A DNA stretch of 64,000 bases, taken from the NCBI GenBank assembly GCA_004296775.1, contig RHGE01000017.1:27765-91764 (forward strand), in the 5' to 3' direction. Source of the DNA: Marinilabiliaceae bacterium JC017 (GTDB taxonomy: Bacteria > Bacteroidota > Bacteroidia > Bacteroidales > Marinilabiliaceae). This document shows positions 54,720-63,818 of this stretch, piece after piece. Positions within the stretch are counted from its first letter, which is position 1. Every line of letters starts with the position of its first letter. The notes beneath the pieces were generated by a model. It searched no databases. It saw only the letters and a list, made by a program, of their open reading frames with translations, and was not told the origin of the DNA. Made by a program: the position numbers and the translations under genes.

Positions 54720-54750
54720 ATATCAAGCATGTGCAAACGATGCTTGATAT
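54720..54750 (-). terminator. Hairpin downstream of the ASCH gene
   Basis: ATATCAAGCAT and ATGCTTGATAT pair perfectly around a 9-nt loop. The T run is weak (ATTTGGG on the minus strand), so termination is plausible but not certain. Confidence 0.55.
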
Positions 54751-54808
54751 TGAAATAAGAGGATGTGTAAAAGTTTATTTGCAAGTCTAAAACCTCCAAT
54801 ACGTTGTT

Positions 54809-55207
54809 TTATTCTTGCTGGGCACATGTTCTTTTATCCTTTAAATAAATAAAGGACTGAGGAGGTAATAAACCAAACTCTTTCTTTATACAAAGCTGTT
54901 TTTTATAGCGAAGTACTTTTTTAATCTCAAGAGCGTATCCTTCGCTTTTACCACTAAAATATTGGAAAAAAAAATCTTTGGAAATACCAGAATATTCTTT
55001 TGTTTCCGCCCATAATGTATTCAACTCGTCTTTTAGAATATTCTTAATTTCAAATTCTCCGACCACTTTGCTTACCGGTGCCGATGCATAAATAATAACT
55101 TTATCTACATCGGGATTCTTAAATATTGCCCTCCTAAATTCGAATCTTTTTGTTCCTTTGAATATTCTTTCAACAAACACTGGTTTAATCGATAAAATAA
55201 TTTTCAT
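54809..55207 (-). CDS. ASCH/PUA-like domain protein
   Basis: 132 residues from MKIILSIKPVFVERIFKGTK. The pattern ILSIKPVFVERIFKGTKRFE, followed by KVIIYASAPVSKVVGEFEIK, is that of ASCH domains (PUA-like fold), which bind RNA or modified bases and in characterised members hydrolyse N4-acetylcytidine. The ATG overlaps the end of the upstream gene by 23 nt, implying coupling. The frame extends upstream to 55285, but the family begins at this methionine. It is the third gene of a kinase / PIN-GNAT-EVE / ASCH operon. Confidence 0.85.
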   Translation of the reverse strand: MKIILSIKPVFVERIFKGTKRFEFRRAIFKNPDVDKVIIYASAPVSKVVGEFEIKNILKDELNTLWAETKEYSGISKDFFFQYFSGKSEGYALEIKKVLRYKKQLCIKKEFGLLPPQSFIYLKDKRTCAQQE

Positions 55208-56705
55208 TTGTTCCCGACTCCCTAATAATAATTTCGAACTTTTCCTTACTAATCTCTTCAAATCCCCTTGGTGCACTATTAACATCAGGAATCACTCCTA
55301 ATTCAATCAATTTTGCCAAATTTAATCTCTTAGGAAAGGTGTAAATGTAAAGAAAATTTACAATAAACGGAGCTACCCATTTGCCATTGGAAAACTTATA
55401 TTGCCAATGTCTTTTTAACTCTTTATCATCAAAAACACTCCTTTTTCTGCAAAGTTCAATGAACTTTTGTTCAGATTGAATATTGTTGTAAACACTTTCA
55501 ACTAAGCCAATCGTTGTCACAACACTTTTATGGTATCCACCCGTCCTATAAAAAAGAATTAAATCACCTCTAGAAACACTTCGATTATAAGAACGACTTA
55601 CGTATACTTTTTGAATTGCATTCCTATGAGGCTCATTCTCAACAAAATTTTGGGGTGATTCATTATTCAATACTGAATCAGGCAACAACTCTGTATGGTA
55701 ATTAGGATATATAGGAACTAAAAAGATTCTATTATTTCTAGAAATATATGGATAAGTTAATTTGGGATATTCTCCATTTACTTCTTTTGAAAAGTCACGA
55801 ACCAAAACTTGCTCAACTCCATTTTGTGTTGTTGATGTTCCCCAATATTTAAATCCCCAATCTTCGAGTAACCTAATTAACCGAATCTGCTCATCACGCT
55901 TTTCAAATATCGTTACATAGACTTCATCTACCTGATTAACTAATGCATTATCAAAGATTATTTTTAAAAATCGTTCACCTAACTTATACCCTGTGGACGT
56001 GACTTTAAATGTTCCAACTTTTAACCGCTTTTTAGGTTCAAAAACTGGTTCTATAGTAGAATATTGTTCATCTTCATTTTCTATTTTGACATATAAAAAA
56101 GCTCCAATCTCTTCATCTGCATAACATATATATGAAACTTCATCAGACTTTTTCTTAAACCAATTTTCGAACTCCGAATAGTCTTGCTTAAACGAATCAA
56201 AAAATTCATCTTCTAATTTAACATTACCAAAAAATTCCTTTTTTACAGCTAAAACCTTGTAGTCTGTTAAATCTGGATTTTCCGCCGTAACTTTTTCTAT
56301 ATAAGAATCAATTGTATAAACTTTTTCAGCAACGCCAAGAATTTCAGCTTTTTTATGTATCCCTCTGTCTTCAGTAACTATAACATCTACTCTACCAGAG
56401 TATAATTCTTTTACAATACTTGTATCTATTGAATCATTGTTTGATGTATCGTTTTCTCGAATAGCTTTTATTTTGTCATCATCAGGTGATATTGTTTTTA
56501 GCTGATTATAGTTGTCAATTTTAATTTTCATGGTTTCAACAACAGATTTATCCTTGTGAGTTGATAACTCTTCAACTGAAAGCGGATGAATAATTTTTGT
56601 TGCTTTTGTCTTATCAAACCAATTAAATAATTTGCCAATATCAGCATTCCGTACTTTACTAGCCTCTCTATGTATGATAATATTTGTATCTAATAGAACT
56701 CTCAT
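55185..56705 (-). CDS. PIN ribonuclease - GNAT - EVE/PUA-like fusion protein
   Basis: 506 residues in three parts. Residues 1-140 are a PIN nuclease domain with acidic residues Asp6 (LLDTN), Glu45 (SVEEL), Asp94 (DSIDT) and Asp113 (VTEDRGI), the usual metal-binding quartet. Residues about 150-325 resemble a GNAT acetyltransferase (SYICYADEEIGAFLYVKIEN, GERFLKIIFDNAL, LEDWGFKYWGT). Residues about 335-500 are EVE/PUA-like (RNRIFLVPIYP, SRSYNRSVSRGDLILFYRTG, VTTIGLVESVY), a fold that reads modified bases. Start ATGA overlaps the kinase stop, and the ASCH gene overlaps its end. Substrate RNA cleavage with acetylation is inference. Confidence 0.82.
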   Translation of the reverse strand: MRVLLDTNIIIHREASKVRNADIGKLFNWFDKTKATKIIHPLSVEELSTHKDKSVVETMKIKIDNYNQLKTISPDDDKIKAIRENDTSNNDSIDTSIVKELYSGRVDVIVTEDRGIHKKAEILGVAEKVYTIDSYIEKVTAENPDLTDYKVLAVKKEFFGNVKLEDEFFDSFKQDYSEFENWFKKKSDEVSYICYADEEIGAFLYVKIENEDEQYSTIEPVFEPKKRLKVGTFKVTSTGYKLGERFLKIIFDNALVNQVDEVYVTIFEKRDEQIRLIRLLEDWGFKYWGTSTTQNGVEQVLVRDFSKEVNGEYPKLTYPYISRNNRIFLVPIYPNYHTELLPDSVLNNESPQNFVENEPHRNAIQKVYVSRSYNRSVSRGDLILFYRTGGYHKSVVTTIGLVESVYNNIQSEQKFIELCRKRSVFDDKELKRHWQYKFSNGKWVAPFIVNFLYIYTFPKRLNLAKLIELGVIPDVNSAPRGFEEISKEKFEIIIRESGTNENYFID

Positions 56706-57235
56706 AATGAAGTTTTTAGTTTATTTTTTAAATCAGAATATTCATTGCATGAAAAAATAATTAATTCACAATTGAGCTCTTTAGAAAGATGTTTTGCGTA
56801 AGCAATTTCAGAGTTCTGTAAATCACAAATTATAAGCTCATCGTATATCTTTTCATCTCTTTTTTCTAGTCTTTTCTTTATTGAATCTACTGAATCTATA
56901 AGTAAAAGTAATTTTTGTGGATTTATTCTTTTAAACGTATCCAATGGAACCTTTATCGGTCGATTATTTTTATCAATTAAACAAAAATGTCCATCTAAAA
57001 GATAAGTCTGATTATTATTACATATCTTATCCAAAGCCATAACAAGTCTATCTTGAGTAAAACCAACATCCTTGACCATCTTATCATTAGCCTTTTGAGT
57101 TATTTCCGACCATTTAATTAATTCACTGCTAACTAAATGTTCAATTTTAATCTCCTCTTGAAGCTTTTTACAAAAAGTACCTTTCCCAACTCCATGAACC
57201 CCACCAATAAATATGATTTTCCTAGACTCATCCAT
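56702..57235 (-). CDS. P-loop kinase (AAA_18/33, adenylate-kinase-like)
   Basis: 177 residues opening with a Walker A motif, IFIGGVHGVGKGTFCKKL (Gly11-Thr20). TYLLDGHFCLID near 78-89 takes the position of the DG-x-F substrate/Walker B region, and a lid-like ISSVKKRLEKRDEK-type segment (DSIKKRLEKRDEK) follows. This is the layout of small nucleotide or RNA-end kinases. It is the first gene of the three-gene operon and overlaps the next start by 4 nt (ATGA). The substrate is unknown. Confidence 0.82.
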   Translation of the reverse strand: MDESRKIIFIGGVHGVGKGTFCKKLQEEIKIEHLVSSELIKWSEITQKANDKMVKDVGFTQDRLVMALDKICNNNQTYLLDGHFCLIDKNNRPIKVPLDTFKRINPQKLLLLIDSVDSIKKRLEKRDEKIYDELIICDLQNSEIAYAKHLSKELNCELIIFSCNEYSDLKNKLKTSL

Positions 57236-57655
57236 AATTTGTATTTCATTCTTGCTTTACTTCCAACATCCCAGCATCCCTAACAGCAGCATATACAGCT
57301 TATTTAATTCTCGAAAAAAGTGCACCTTCCTAAGAATCATCAGAAATCTCATTCCATAAAATCACAGAATCTCTTTCAAAAAAAAGTTTGTAGCAAGGCC
57401 AAATATTACCCGGGAGGGCTCAAAATTATTAAAGAATGTGGGTGTAGCTGGCATAATCTGATTTTAGGGTTCCTAAAAATAATAAAAGAGACGGATGTAA
57501 CGAGGGATAACAGGCATGATTTTTAACATCTACCAATGATTTTGTAAATGTTCACCCCTCACCCATGGCTCTGGTTTGCCGCTAATAAGCCATTTTAGTG
57601 GTGCAGGCTGCTATAAATAATCCATCCATTCATAGTGTCGATTTTGTTTTTCATA

Positions 57656-57860
57656 GTGTATCCTCCCCTATTGATCATGGATAGTGGTAAGGGCGTGCCT
57701 ATATAAAATATTCATTGTAATGCTGTCTTAAACTCAATGATAAGTCAACCTAAAGTCATCTAGAGTTGTATTTAAGTTGAGTTTTAGTTGTCTTTGAGTT
57801 GAATTTACATTGAGTTTACTATAGTACCACGCTATTACCATTCCCTTATCATGGATACAC
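57656..57860. repeat. Palindromic MITE-like element, copy 2
   Basis: 205 bp bounded by GTGTATCC (57656) and its complement GGATACAC (57853). Inside, AAACTCAATGATAAGTCAAC is mirrored by AATTTACATTGAGTTT, so the arms pair over most of the length. The sequence follows copy 1 at 13043-13237 closely. Confidence 0.75.
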
Positions 57861-57909
57861 CAATCAGCTTTTCCCCAAGACATTGTTTCTTCCGGACATC
57901 ACTGCGGAG

Positions 57910-58160
57910 TTCTGGATTACATTCAGGATTCTGGGTTCTGGGTTGGGGTGTTCCTGGTTCTGTATTTATGGCACTTCTGCAGAGCTTTGCGTTTACTCTG
58001 TGGAGCTCTGCGTTACAATTTTGGGTTCTGGGTTGGGAGTTCCGGGTTCTGAGTTGGGGTGTTACCAACTTTTCAGTTTCTCAAATTTTCACCTTTTCAA
58101 GTTGGGGTGTTCCGGGTTCTGGGTTTACGGCACCTCTGTGGAGCTTTGCGTTTACTCTGT
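57910..58160 (+). repeat. 7-bp word array (TTCTGGG-like) with 10-bp words
   Basis: Words such as GGGTTCT, GGGTTGG and, near 58021, TTTTGGG, TTCTGGG, TTGGGAG, TTCCGGG, TTCTGAG, TTGGGGT follow at 7-bp steps; CTTTGCGTTTACTCTGTGGA appears twice. Confidence 0.7.
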
Positions 58161-58164
58161 GGAG

Positions 58165-58453
58165 CTACTAAATAACTCTTTTAAATCTTGACTGGTTATG
58201 TTACAATCAAACCACCCCGATTTTCATTGCTTACTCAATGAAAATCACCCCTCCTAATTCTTTTAGGAGGGGAAAAGAGTGACCGGGCGAAAAGAAAATG
58301 AATTACGAGTATTTGATTCCTTTTAGTAGATATGTAGAACAATCCTCTCTGCACCCTTTTGGATCTGCGGGAATCTGGGTGAGACCAAAGGTACTGGTAG
58401 TGTCAATTTAGAGTTATCTCACCTTGTTAGTATGTCAGGACTTGAGGACTCTG
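58165..58453 (+). repeat. Twin-hairpin dispersed element, copy 2
   Basis: Hairpin 1 GATTTTCATTG/CAATGAAAATC (58219-58246, loop CTTACT) and hairpin 2 CCCCTCCT/AGGAGGGG (58248-58272, 9-nt loop) are identical in their stems to copy 1 at 16900-16953. The flanks on both sides also match over about 280 bp. Confidence 0.7.
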
Positions 58454-58534
58454 CTTGACAATTTTGGGTTCTGGGTTAATGGCTGGACAAAACCATTGGA
58501 ATTAATAGCGCCTCATGCGGTTTGACGAGATAAT

Positions 58535-60187
58535 TTATCGCGATTGCGCCAGCTTGAAAGCCTTTGCCATATCAGGAATGCCACATGCATACGGCAATTC
58601 GGGATGATTATACCGGTCGGCCGATTGCCTGATTATATCCAACAATTCGTGGTTAGATAGCTCTGGAAAGGCTTGCCACAAACAAGCCGACAATCCACAT
58701 AAGGTGGGACAGGCATAGGAGGTACCACTACGAAAACTTACCTGTCCGTCAACATCAATAACCCCGGCATACCCGCCTAACGCAACAACATCGGGTATCA
58801 TCCGCCCATCAACGGTTATTCCGGAAGCAGTGAACTCACTAATCAACCCGGAGTCGGTGACAGATCCAACGGTTAGCACATTGGGGGAATCACCGGGGGT
58901 GCTCAACGTTGTTGGATAATTACCGGCACAGCAAGCAATAAAAATACCTTTCGCTGCTGCCATGTTGGCTGCGCGGGTTGCTAGTTCTGTTTTACCGTCT
59001 AAATGTTCTCTTTCAACAACATATGGTGGCAGTTTAGAAGAGAAGTAGTACAACGATGTATTAATCACATCCACACCTACACTATCGGCATATTCAGCAG
59101 CTGCCACCCAATAATCCTGTTCAACGGGGTATTCTGTCGACAGATTTTCTGTTCGTAAAAGCCAGTAATTGGCTTCCGGCGCCGATCCCACATAGTAGCC
59201 CGGTTTGTTTGTGGCCATACAAGAGGTAACCCAAACGCCATGGCTATCGGTATTATATGGATTGGAGTCTTCGTAAATAAAAGATTTTGCTCCTTTTATA
59301 TTGATATTTTTCAACGATGGATTGGTATTGATATCAATAAAACCCGCATCAATTATGGCTATGTCCATGCCCTTGCCTTTGTACCCTAGCTCATGCAGTA
59401 CTTGCCCGTTATTCAGCTTAATACTATTCCACGATGCCCCGTAATAGGTGGTATCGAAGGCAATGTTACTATCATCAAAAGAGGTAGGCCGGCTATTTTC
59501 AGTGCTTTTTTGATGGCATTTTAATTCCTTGTTTTCTTGTTGCCACACCAACTCAACACCTTCAACAAAGGACAATTGTTGTAATTTATCTTTAAGTGAT
59601 TGATTGTAATATTGTACAGTTACGGTATTTAACCATTTACTTTTAACTACAATTGCCCCGCCTGTGTTTTCAATTTCCTTTATGTATTCAGGAGAAATGG
59701 GTAAATCGGTTTCATCAATGGCTATTTTCCTTTTTTCTCTTCTGTCCATTGCTTTTGAAGAGAGGAATTCCCCGGGCCTGTCAATCGAAAAACCGGATTC
59801 ACCTTTATCCTTTAATGTTATCCGAAACTTGTAAAGACAATTAGAATAGACCTTTACTTCACATTTAAAATCAATCCCTTCCTTCACCAGGGTGGCGACA
59901 ATTTCTGCCTCCCCCACATCAACCGCAGTAATACGCCCGTTTTCATCTACTTCAGCGATTTCAGGATTCGTGGAAGTCCATTTTATTCGGGAGGAGTCCA
60001 CCGGTAAATAATTTAAGAAAACAGCCGTTGAATGGGGTTTATTATCGTTCAGGTCAATTTCTATAATAGACGGCTCCATACATATAACAGGCTCTTCCTC
60101 CGGTTCATGTACTGACTTTTTACAGGAAAAACACAACACAATCAAAATGCTGAATATTTTGCAGCATGTATTAACATTTAATCTCAT
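58535..60187 (-). CDS. Subtilisin-family (S8) serine protease lipoprotein with Ig-like domain
   Basis: 550 residues. Lipobox LCFSC (Cys22). Residues about 33-115 are a bacterial Ig-like (Big2) domain (KWTSTNPEIAEVDENGRITA). An inhibitor-like propeptide region follows, and the S8 domain runs from about 245: Asp280 (IAIIDAGF), His316 (TDSHGVWV), Asn423 (CCAGNYP) and Ser490 (SGTSYACP). It should be a surface-anchored protease that matures itself. No downstream terminator is clear; repeat DNA begins at once. Confidence 0.93.
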   Translation of the reverse strand: MRLNVNTCCKIFSILIVLCFSCKKSVHEPEEEPVICMEPSIIEIDLNDNKPHSTAVFLNYLPVDSSRIKWTSTNPEIAEVDENGRITAVDVGEAEIVATLVKEGIDFKCEVKVYSNCLYKFRITLKDKGESGFSIDRPGEFLSSKAMDRREKRKIAIDETDLPISPEYIKEIENTGGAIVVKSKWLNTVTVQYYNQSLKDKLQQLSFVEGVELVWQQENKELKCHQKSTENSRPTSFDDSNIAFDTTYYGASWNSIKLNNGQVLHELGYKGKGMDIAIIDAGFIDINTNPSLKNINIKGAKSFIYEDSNPYNTDSHGVWVTSCMATNKPGYYVGSAPEANYWLLRTENLSTEYPVEQDYWVAAAEYADSVGVDVINTSLYYFSSKLPPYVVEREHLDGKTELATRAANMAAAKGIFIACCAGNYPTTLSTPGDSPNVLTVGSVTDSGLISEFTASGITVDGRMIPDVVALGGYAGVIDVDGQVSFRSGTSYACPTLCGLSACLWQAFPELSNHELLDIIRQSADRYNHPELPYACGIPDMAKAFKLAQSR

Positions 60188-60794
60188 TGGTATGACTTAT
60201 TTTTAAAAATTCTCTATTACCTCCTCCCAAAACAATGATTTACCACATTGAGCATTGCCCCAACATCCCCGGCACATGAAATCCGTGCTATACAGACACT
60301 CCTTGTTTCATGGTTTTTCGTTTATCCCACGAAAACCCATATCACCAAATTAAACAGATGATTACAGCCCTCAATAAACCAACAACTTCAACTCTGGTTG
60401 GCCAAAAGAAACGTGGTATTTTAAAGCCTTTAGCAGTTTTTTTTGATTAACGCGGAGGAGAAACAATTCTTTTACCCAACATGGGTTTTATTGCTGATAT
60501 CTTCACATTAGAAATGCAAATCTAGAATTTAATTTTGTTGATTCTCTAAAAACACAGAACTGTTGAACCCGCTGGTATAAGCGACAACGAAAGGAAATAG
60601 AAGGGCGAATCCCCCTGGAATTCTACCCTTTAGTAACATTTAATGTTGTATCAGTAATAACCGTGTATTTTTTGATAGAATACTAACTTTCTGAAGTTCA
60701 AAACTCTTGATGTTCAAATCTGAATACTTTTCTGACTTGTCACGATTGGGTTATTACGATGTATTGCTCCCCTTCCAAACCCCCATTTTGATGG
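60188..60794. other. Gene-free stretch with a copy of repeat Z
   Basis: About 600 bp between two minus-strand genes. Repeat Z occupies 60663-60755. Upstream of it only AT-rich DNA and a small GGTTTT/AAAACC hairpin near 60313 were seen. Confidence 0.5.
60663..60755 (+). repeat. Dispersed repeat Z, copy
   Basis: GTGTATTTTTTGATAGAATA through CTCTTGATGTTCAAATCTGA to ATACTTTTCTGACTTGTCAC and GATTGGG, parallel to 29971-30070. Confidence 0.6.
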
Positions 60795-61649
60795 CTATAG
60801 TTGTTTGGTCATTTCGAACTGCTTTCCCCTCAGTGGTATTGAATTAGCTTGCAGGAACCCGGTAATGGATTCGCAGTTTACATCCGTGTTTATAACCTTC
60901 ACGGAGTCATGCAAATTAAATTTCTGTGTTTCTTTTAACAACAGCGTGCCTATCCCCCTCCTTCTATAATGCTTATCAACTGCTATCTGGGTTACATCGC
61001 CGGTGTTAGGTTCTAAAACACAATAGCCCAATAATTTTTGACCCTCAAATACACCCATCATCTTAAAGTCTTGAGGCTTTCTGCGTATTGCTTCAAAGCT
61101 ATTTTGCCAGGAAGGGTTAAAGTCCCGGAAATCACTCATCAAGTCAATATGGGATAAATCAATTTGCTCTATTTGATAACCTGAATTTGTGATTTTGGAA
61201 CAGAATCTAATGTTCTCAGTTTTTTCCAAAAAGTAATTAAACTCTCTGTCAACCTTAAATCCCAGCTTCTTATAGATTGAGACAGCCTTTGTATTATGCT
61301 GTAACACCTCCAGCAAATACCGGGAAACGCCTGCCTCTTTAAGGAAAGGCAATGAATGCGAGAATATTTTAGAGGCATGCCCTTGTCCTCTATACTCTTT
61401 AATGGTGCCCGTCCCGGTATCATAAGCTGTTTTAATGCCGTTAAACGAACCGATCCCATTACAGGTGAAGGAAATAAGCTGATCATCTATAAAAAGACCA
61501 AATGACAATTCGGGTACAAAGCCTCTCCGTTGCAACATGGTTTGCAATTCTTCTTTGGTGAGTTGAACTTCATAATCTTTAAACGCCTCACTAAAGGCTT
61601 CAAACATCTTATCGAAGCTTATTTCTTTAAGCGGTTTTATTATTTCCAT
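60795..61649 (-). CDS. Tandem GNAT-domain N-acetyltransferase
   Basis: 284 residues with two GNAT units. The first (about 1-140) has the acetyl-CoA loop region GTIKEYRGQGHASKIF and the helix AVSIYKKLGFKVDREF; the second (about 160-284) has VTQIAVDKHYRRRGIGTLLL, a perfect Q/RxxGxG/A pyrophosphate loop. Both should bind acetyl-CoA; the acceptor is unknown. Cytoplasmic. It lies beside the alpha/beta hydrolase gene in the same orientation, about 130 bp apart. Confidence 0.85.
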   Translation of the reverse strand: MEIIKPLKEISFDKMFEAFSEAFKDYEVQLTKEELQTMLQRRGFVPELSFGLFIDDQLISFTCNGIGSFNGIKTAYDTGTGTIKEYRGQGHASKIFSHSLPFLKEAGVSRYLLEVLQHNTKAVSIYKKLGFKVDREFNYFLEKTENIRFCSKITNSGYQIEQIDLSHIDLMSDFRDFNPSWQNSFEAIRRKPQDFKMMGVFEGQKLLGYCVLEPNTGDVTQIAVDKHYRRRGIGTLLLKETQKFNLHDSVKVINTDVNCESITGFLQANSIPLRGKQFEMTKQL

Positions 61650-61782
61650 TATTCGATCGGTTTAATTATTGCAAGGTATTGATATGATTAGGTTTGGTAA
61701 CAGCAGCCTTGTATTACAAACAATATTAATTTCAGGCGCTTGAGAAACCGTTGGCTTCCTCAGTCAATTCTTATTAAGCTGG

Positions 61783-62769
61783 TCACAACTTGGAGACACC
61801 AGGATTTTCACTTAAGAATTGCGCTATACGATGCTGTATCTCATCAAAATGTGATACAATGGCCAGGTGACCGGCATTCTTGATGGTATATAGTGTGGCA
61901 TTGGGAATTCTTTTAACCGCCGATTGGGCATAATCAAAGGTGACATTAGTGTCCTGGTCGCCATGAATGACAAGCGTAGGAACCTGAACCGGCAGGGGAT
62001 CGGTTTCTCCCATATTGGCATATTGAGCGATGTCATTCAGGTGGCCGGCATATCTTTTTTTATAAAAAGTATAACTGTGTTCCATGAAATTAAATAACGC
62101 CGCCTCTTTTACCGGATCGTTTAAAATGACACGTTGATCATCAGCCGATAATATACTATTGGGATGCCCCAGGATAATTTCAGGTTTGAATTTAACGTAG
62201 TTAATACCTATCCAAGCCATAAAATCCTCTCCAAAAAAACGGTCAAGCAAGGGCTTGCGATATGGAGGTTTACTGTTTTGACGACCTTTTGTGATAGCCG
62301 AAATTAAAACCATGTTATTTACCCTATCGGGATGAAGCATGGCAAAATAAATGGCTGAAGGCCCACCTGCACTAATACCTCCTACTGTTACCTTGTCAAT
62401 CCCCAGCGAGTCCAATAGTTCAACATAAGCTGCCGAGGCTTGCTCGTACCCCTTCCAATCGTCTAATAAAGGAGTTCGCAAATAGCCTGGCCGTGAGGGT
62501 GCGATAATTTGATGTCCTTCAATCGAAAATGAACTTATTTGGTCGTATCCTCCCCCTGCACCATGGAAAAACAGTATTGGTGCTCCTTCTCCACTAATAG
62601 CATATTCCATCTCCCCCTTACTCAATTCCATGATTTTACTTCCCTCCACAATGTCCGTTCTACTGGAATAGCGGGAAATATGAAAGACACTAAATACAAC
62701 CAAATAGGTAAACAGGATAAGTGATACAATCCCAACAACAATGTTACGTAGCCATTTTAAAATTTTCAT
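61783..62769 (-). CDS. Membrane-anchored alpha/beta hydrolase
   Basis: 328 residues with an N-terminal membrane helix (about 10-30). The hydrolase core has ILFFHGAGGGYDQ (oxyanion region), the nucleophile elbow VGGISAGGPSA with Ser133, VIHGDQDTNV with the acid Asp, and NAGHLAI with the catalytic His. All triad positions are present, so it should be an active esterase- or haloperoxidase-like hydrolase facing the periplasm. The substrate is unknown. Confidence 0.85.
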   Translation of the reverse strand: MKILKWLRNIVVGIVSLILFTYLVVFSVFHISRYSSRTDIVEGSKIMELSKGEMEYAISGEGAPILFFHGAGGGYDQISSFSIEGHQIIAPSRPGYLRTPLLDDWKGYEQASAAYVELLDSLGIDKVTVGGISAGGPSAIYFAMLHPDRVNNMVLISAITKGRQNSKPPYRKPLLDRFFGEDFMAWIGINYVKFKPEIILGHPNSILSADDQRVILNDPVKEAALFNFMEHSYTFYKKRYAGHLNDIAQYANMGETDPLPVQVPTLVIHGDQDTNVTFDYAQSAVKRIPNATLYTIKNAGHLAIVSHFDEIQHRIAQFLSENPGVSKL

Positions 62770-62987
62770 AATTATGGGTTTTTTTGGATATAAAAAAGAT
62801 TAACACTTATAAAAATATAAAATTTTCTACAGTAAACTGTAAACTTTTCTATTTCTGAATCGGGAAACGAGCCATCCTAGCTAACTCGCACTCAGAAAGC
62901 TGGTAAAAAGATGGCAGGATTGAGTGCCACCCAAAGCTACTATTCAAGGTTGAGATAATAGATGGCTAAGTGTTGTTTGTCTGTTAT

Positions 62988-63730
62988 TTATTTCAAAATT
63001 TCCTCAATTCGATTTATAATTATCTCTTTCGTCTTTTTTGTTGCATTATCCCTGAGATAATTATGCTTTACGTTGTTTAAATTGACAATCTCTATCTTAT
63101 TTTTGCCAATTCTGATGCGCTTGGAATTACCCCCTCATCTGCGGCATATTCATCGGCTCTGATGGACATGATTTTTACCTTTTCGGTTACAGGAATTGGC
63201 ATACGCCGGTGGTCAAGGGTTACACATGATTTTACAATGTCAGGAAATTCGGTTGCAAATAACATTGAAATATCACCTCCATTGGAGTGCCCGATTAAAT
63301 TCAACTGATCAAATCTCATATTGGGGTACTCTTTTTTTAAGTATTTCAATACAACCTGAATACTTTTCACACCTTCTTTCCAATTGGGTAACCGCAACTT
63401 ATACATATCTTCTCCGCATGGTAACATCACATCAGTTTCAAGCTCATGCTGAATTGCCACCACCAAATAGCCCTTTTCACTTAGTCGCTTGGATATATAT
63501 GAGTAGCCGGTATTCACACACCAATACCCGGCGCTTAATACTACCAACTCCTTGTTAAGTTGTTTCTCAGAACAAGGAGAATAGATTTCAATAGGAATTA
63601 TCCTATTCCTTGAGTCATCATTAACGTACCTTGTCTCACAAATTGTCAAACATTTTCTTTCATTATTAGATACGGTGCAGCTAATTAGCAAACCACAAAG
63701 AATAATGATAACAATTTTCCCTTTTTGCAT
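62988..63730 (-). pseudogene. Alpha/beta hydrolase lipoprotein interrupted by a frameshift
   Basis: Frame 1 runs 63730-63092: lipoprotein signal (LLISC, Cys18), core with LSAGYWCVNTGY, nucleophile GHSNGG and MSIRADEYAADEGVIP, then PSASELAKIR and a stop. Immediately after, another frame reads KNKIEIVNLNNVKHNYLRDN and on to EIILK-like EEILK, ending with TAA at 62988. This tail carries the expected catalytic His (VKHNY) of the fold. One extra A in the A5 run near 63102-63108 would join the frames as SELAKNKIEIVNLNNVKHN. It is a recent frameshift, a sequencing error or, less likely, programmed slippage. Confidence 0.75.
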
Positions 63731-63818
63731 TAATGTATTTTTAGTTGATAAACTCGTCCCTGCCGCAGCACGCCGGTTGGGTTATGAAGATACACTGTTA
63801 CTTTTTACAATAGTTCGT

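Larger units (their letters stand above)
57236..58534. other. 1.3-kb repeat-rich intergenic region
   Basis: Apart from the elements listed separately (57656-57860, 57910-58160 and 58165-58453), 57236-57655 holds only short frames without coding character. This is the region where the three main repeat families meet in tandem, as they do in pieces at 13.0-13.5 and 16.8-17.4 kb. Confidence 0.6.

Noticed and set aside
57320..57526. 68-codon plus-strand frame
   Set aside because: No domain or start context, in repeat-bordering AT-rich DNA.
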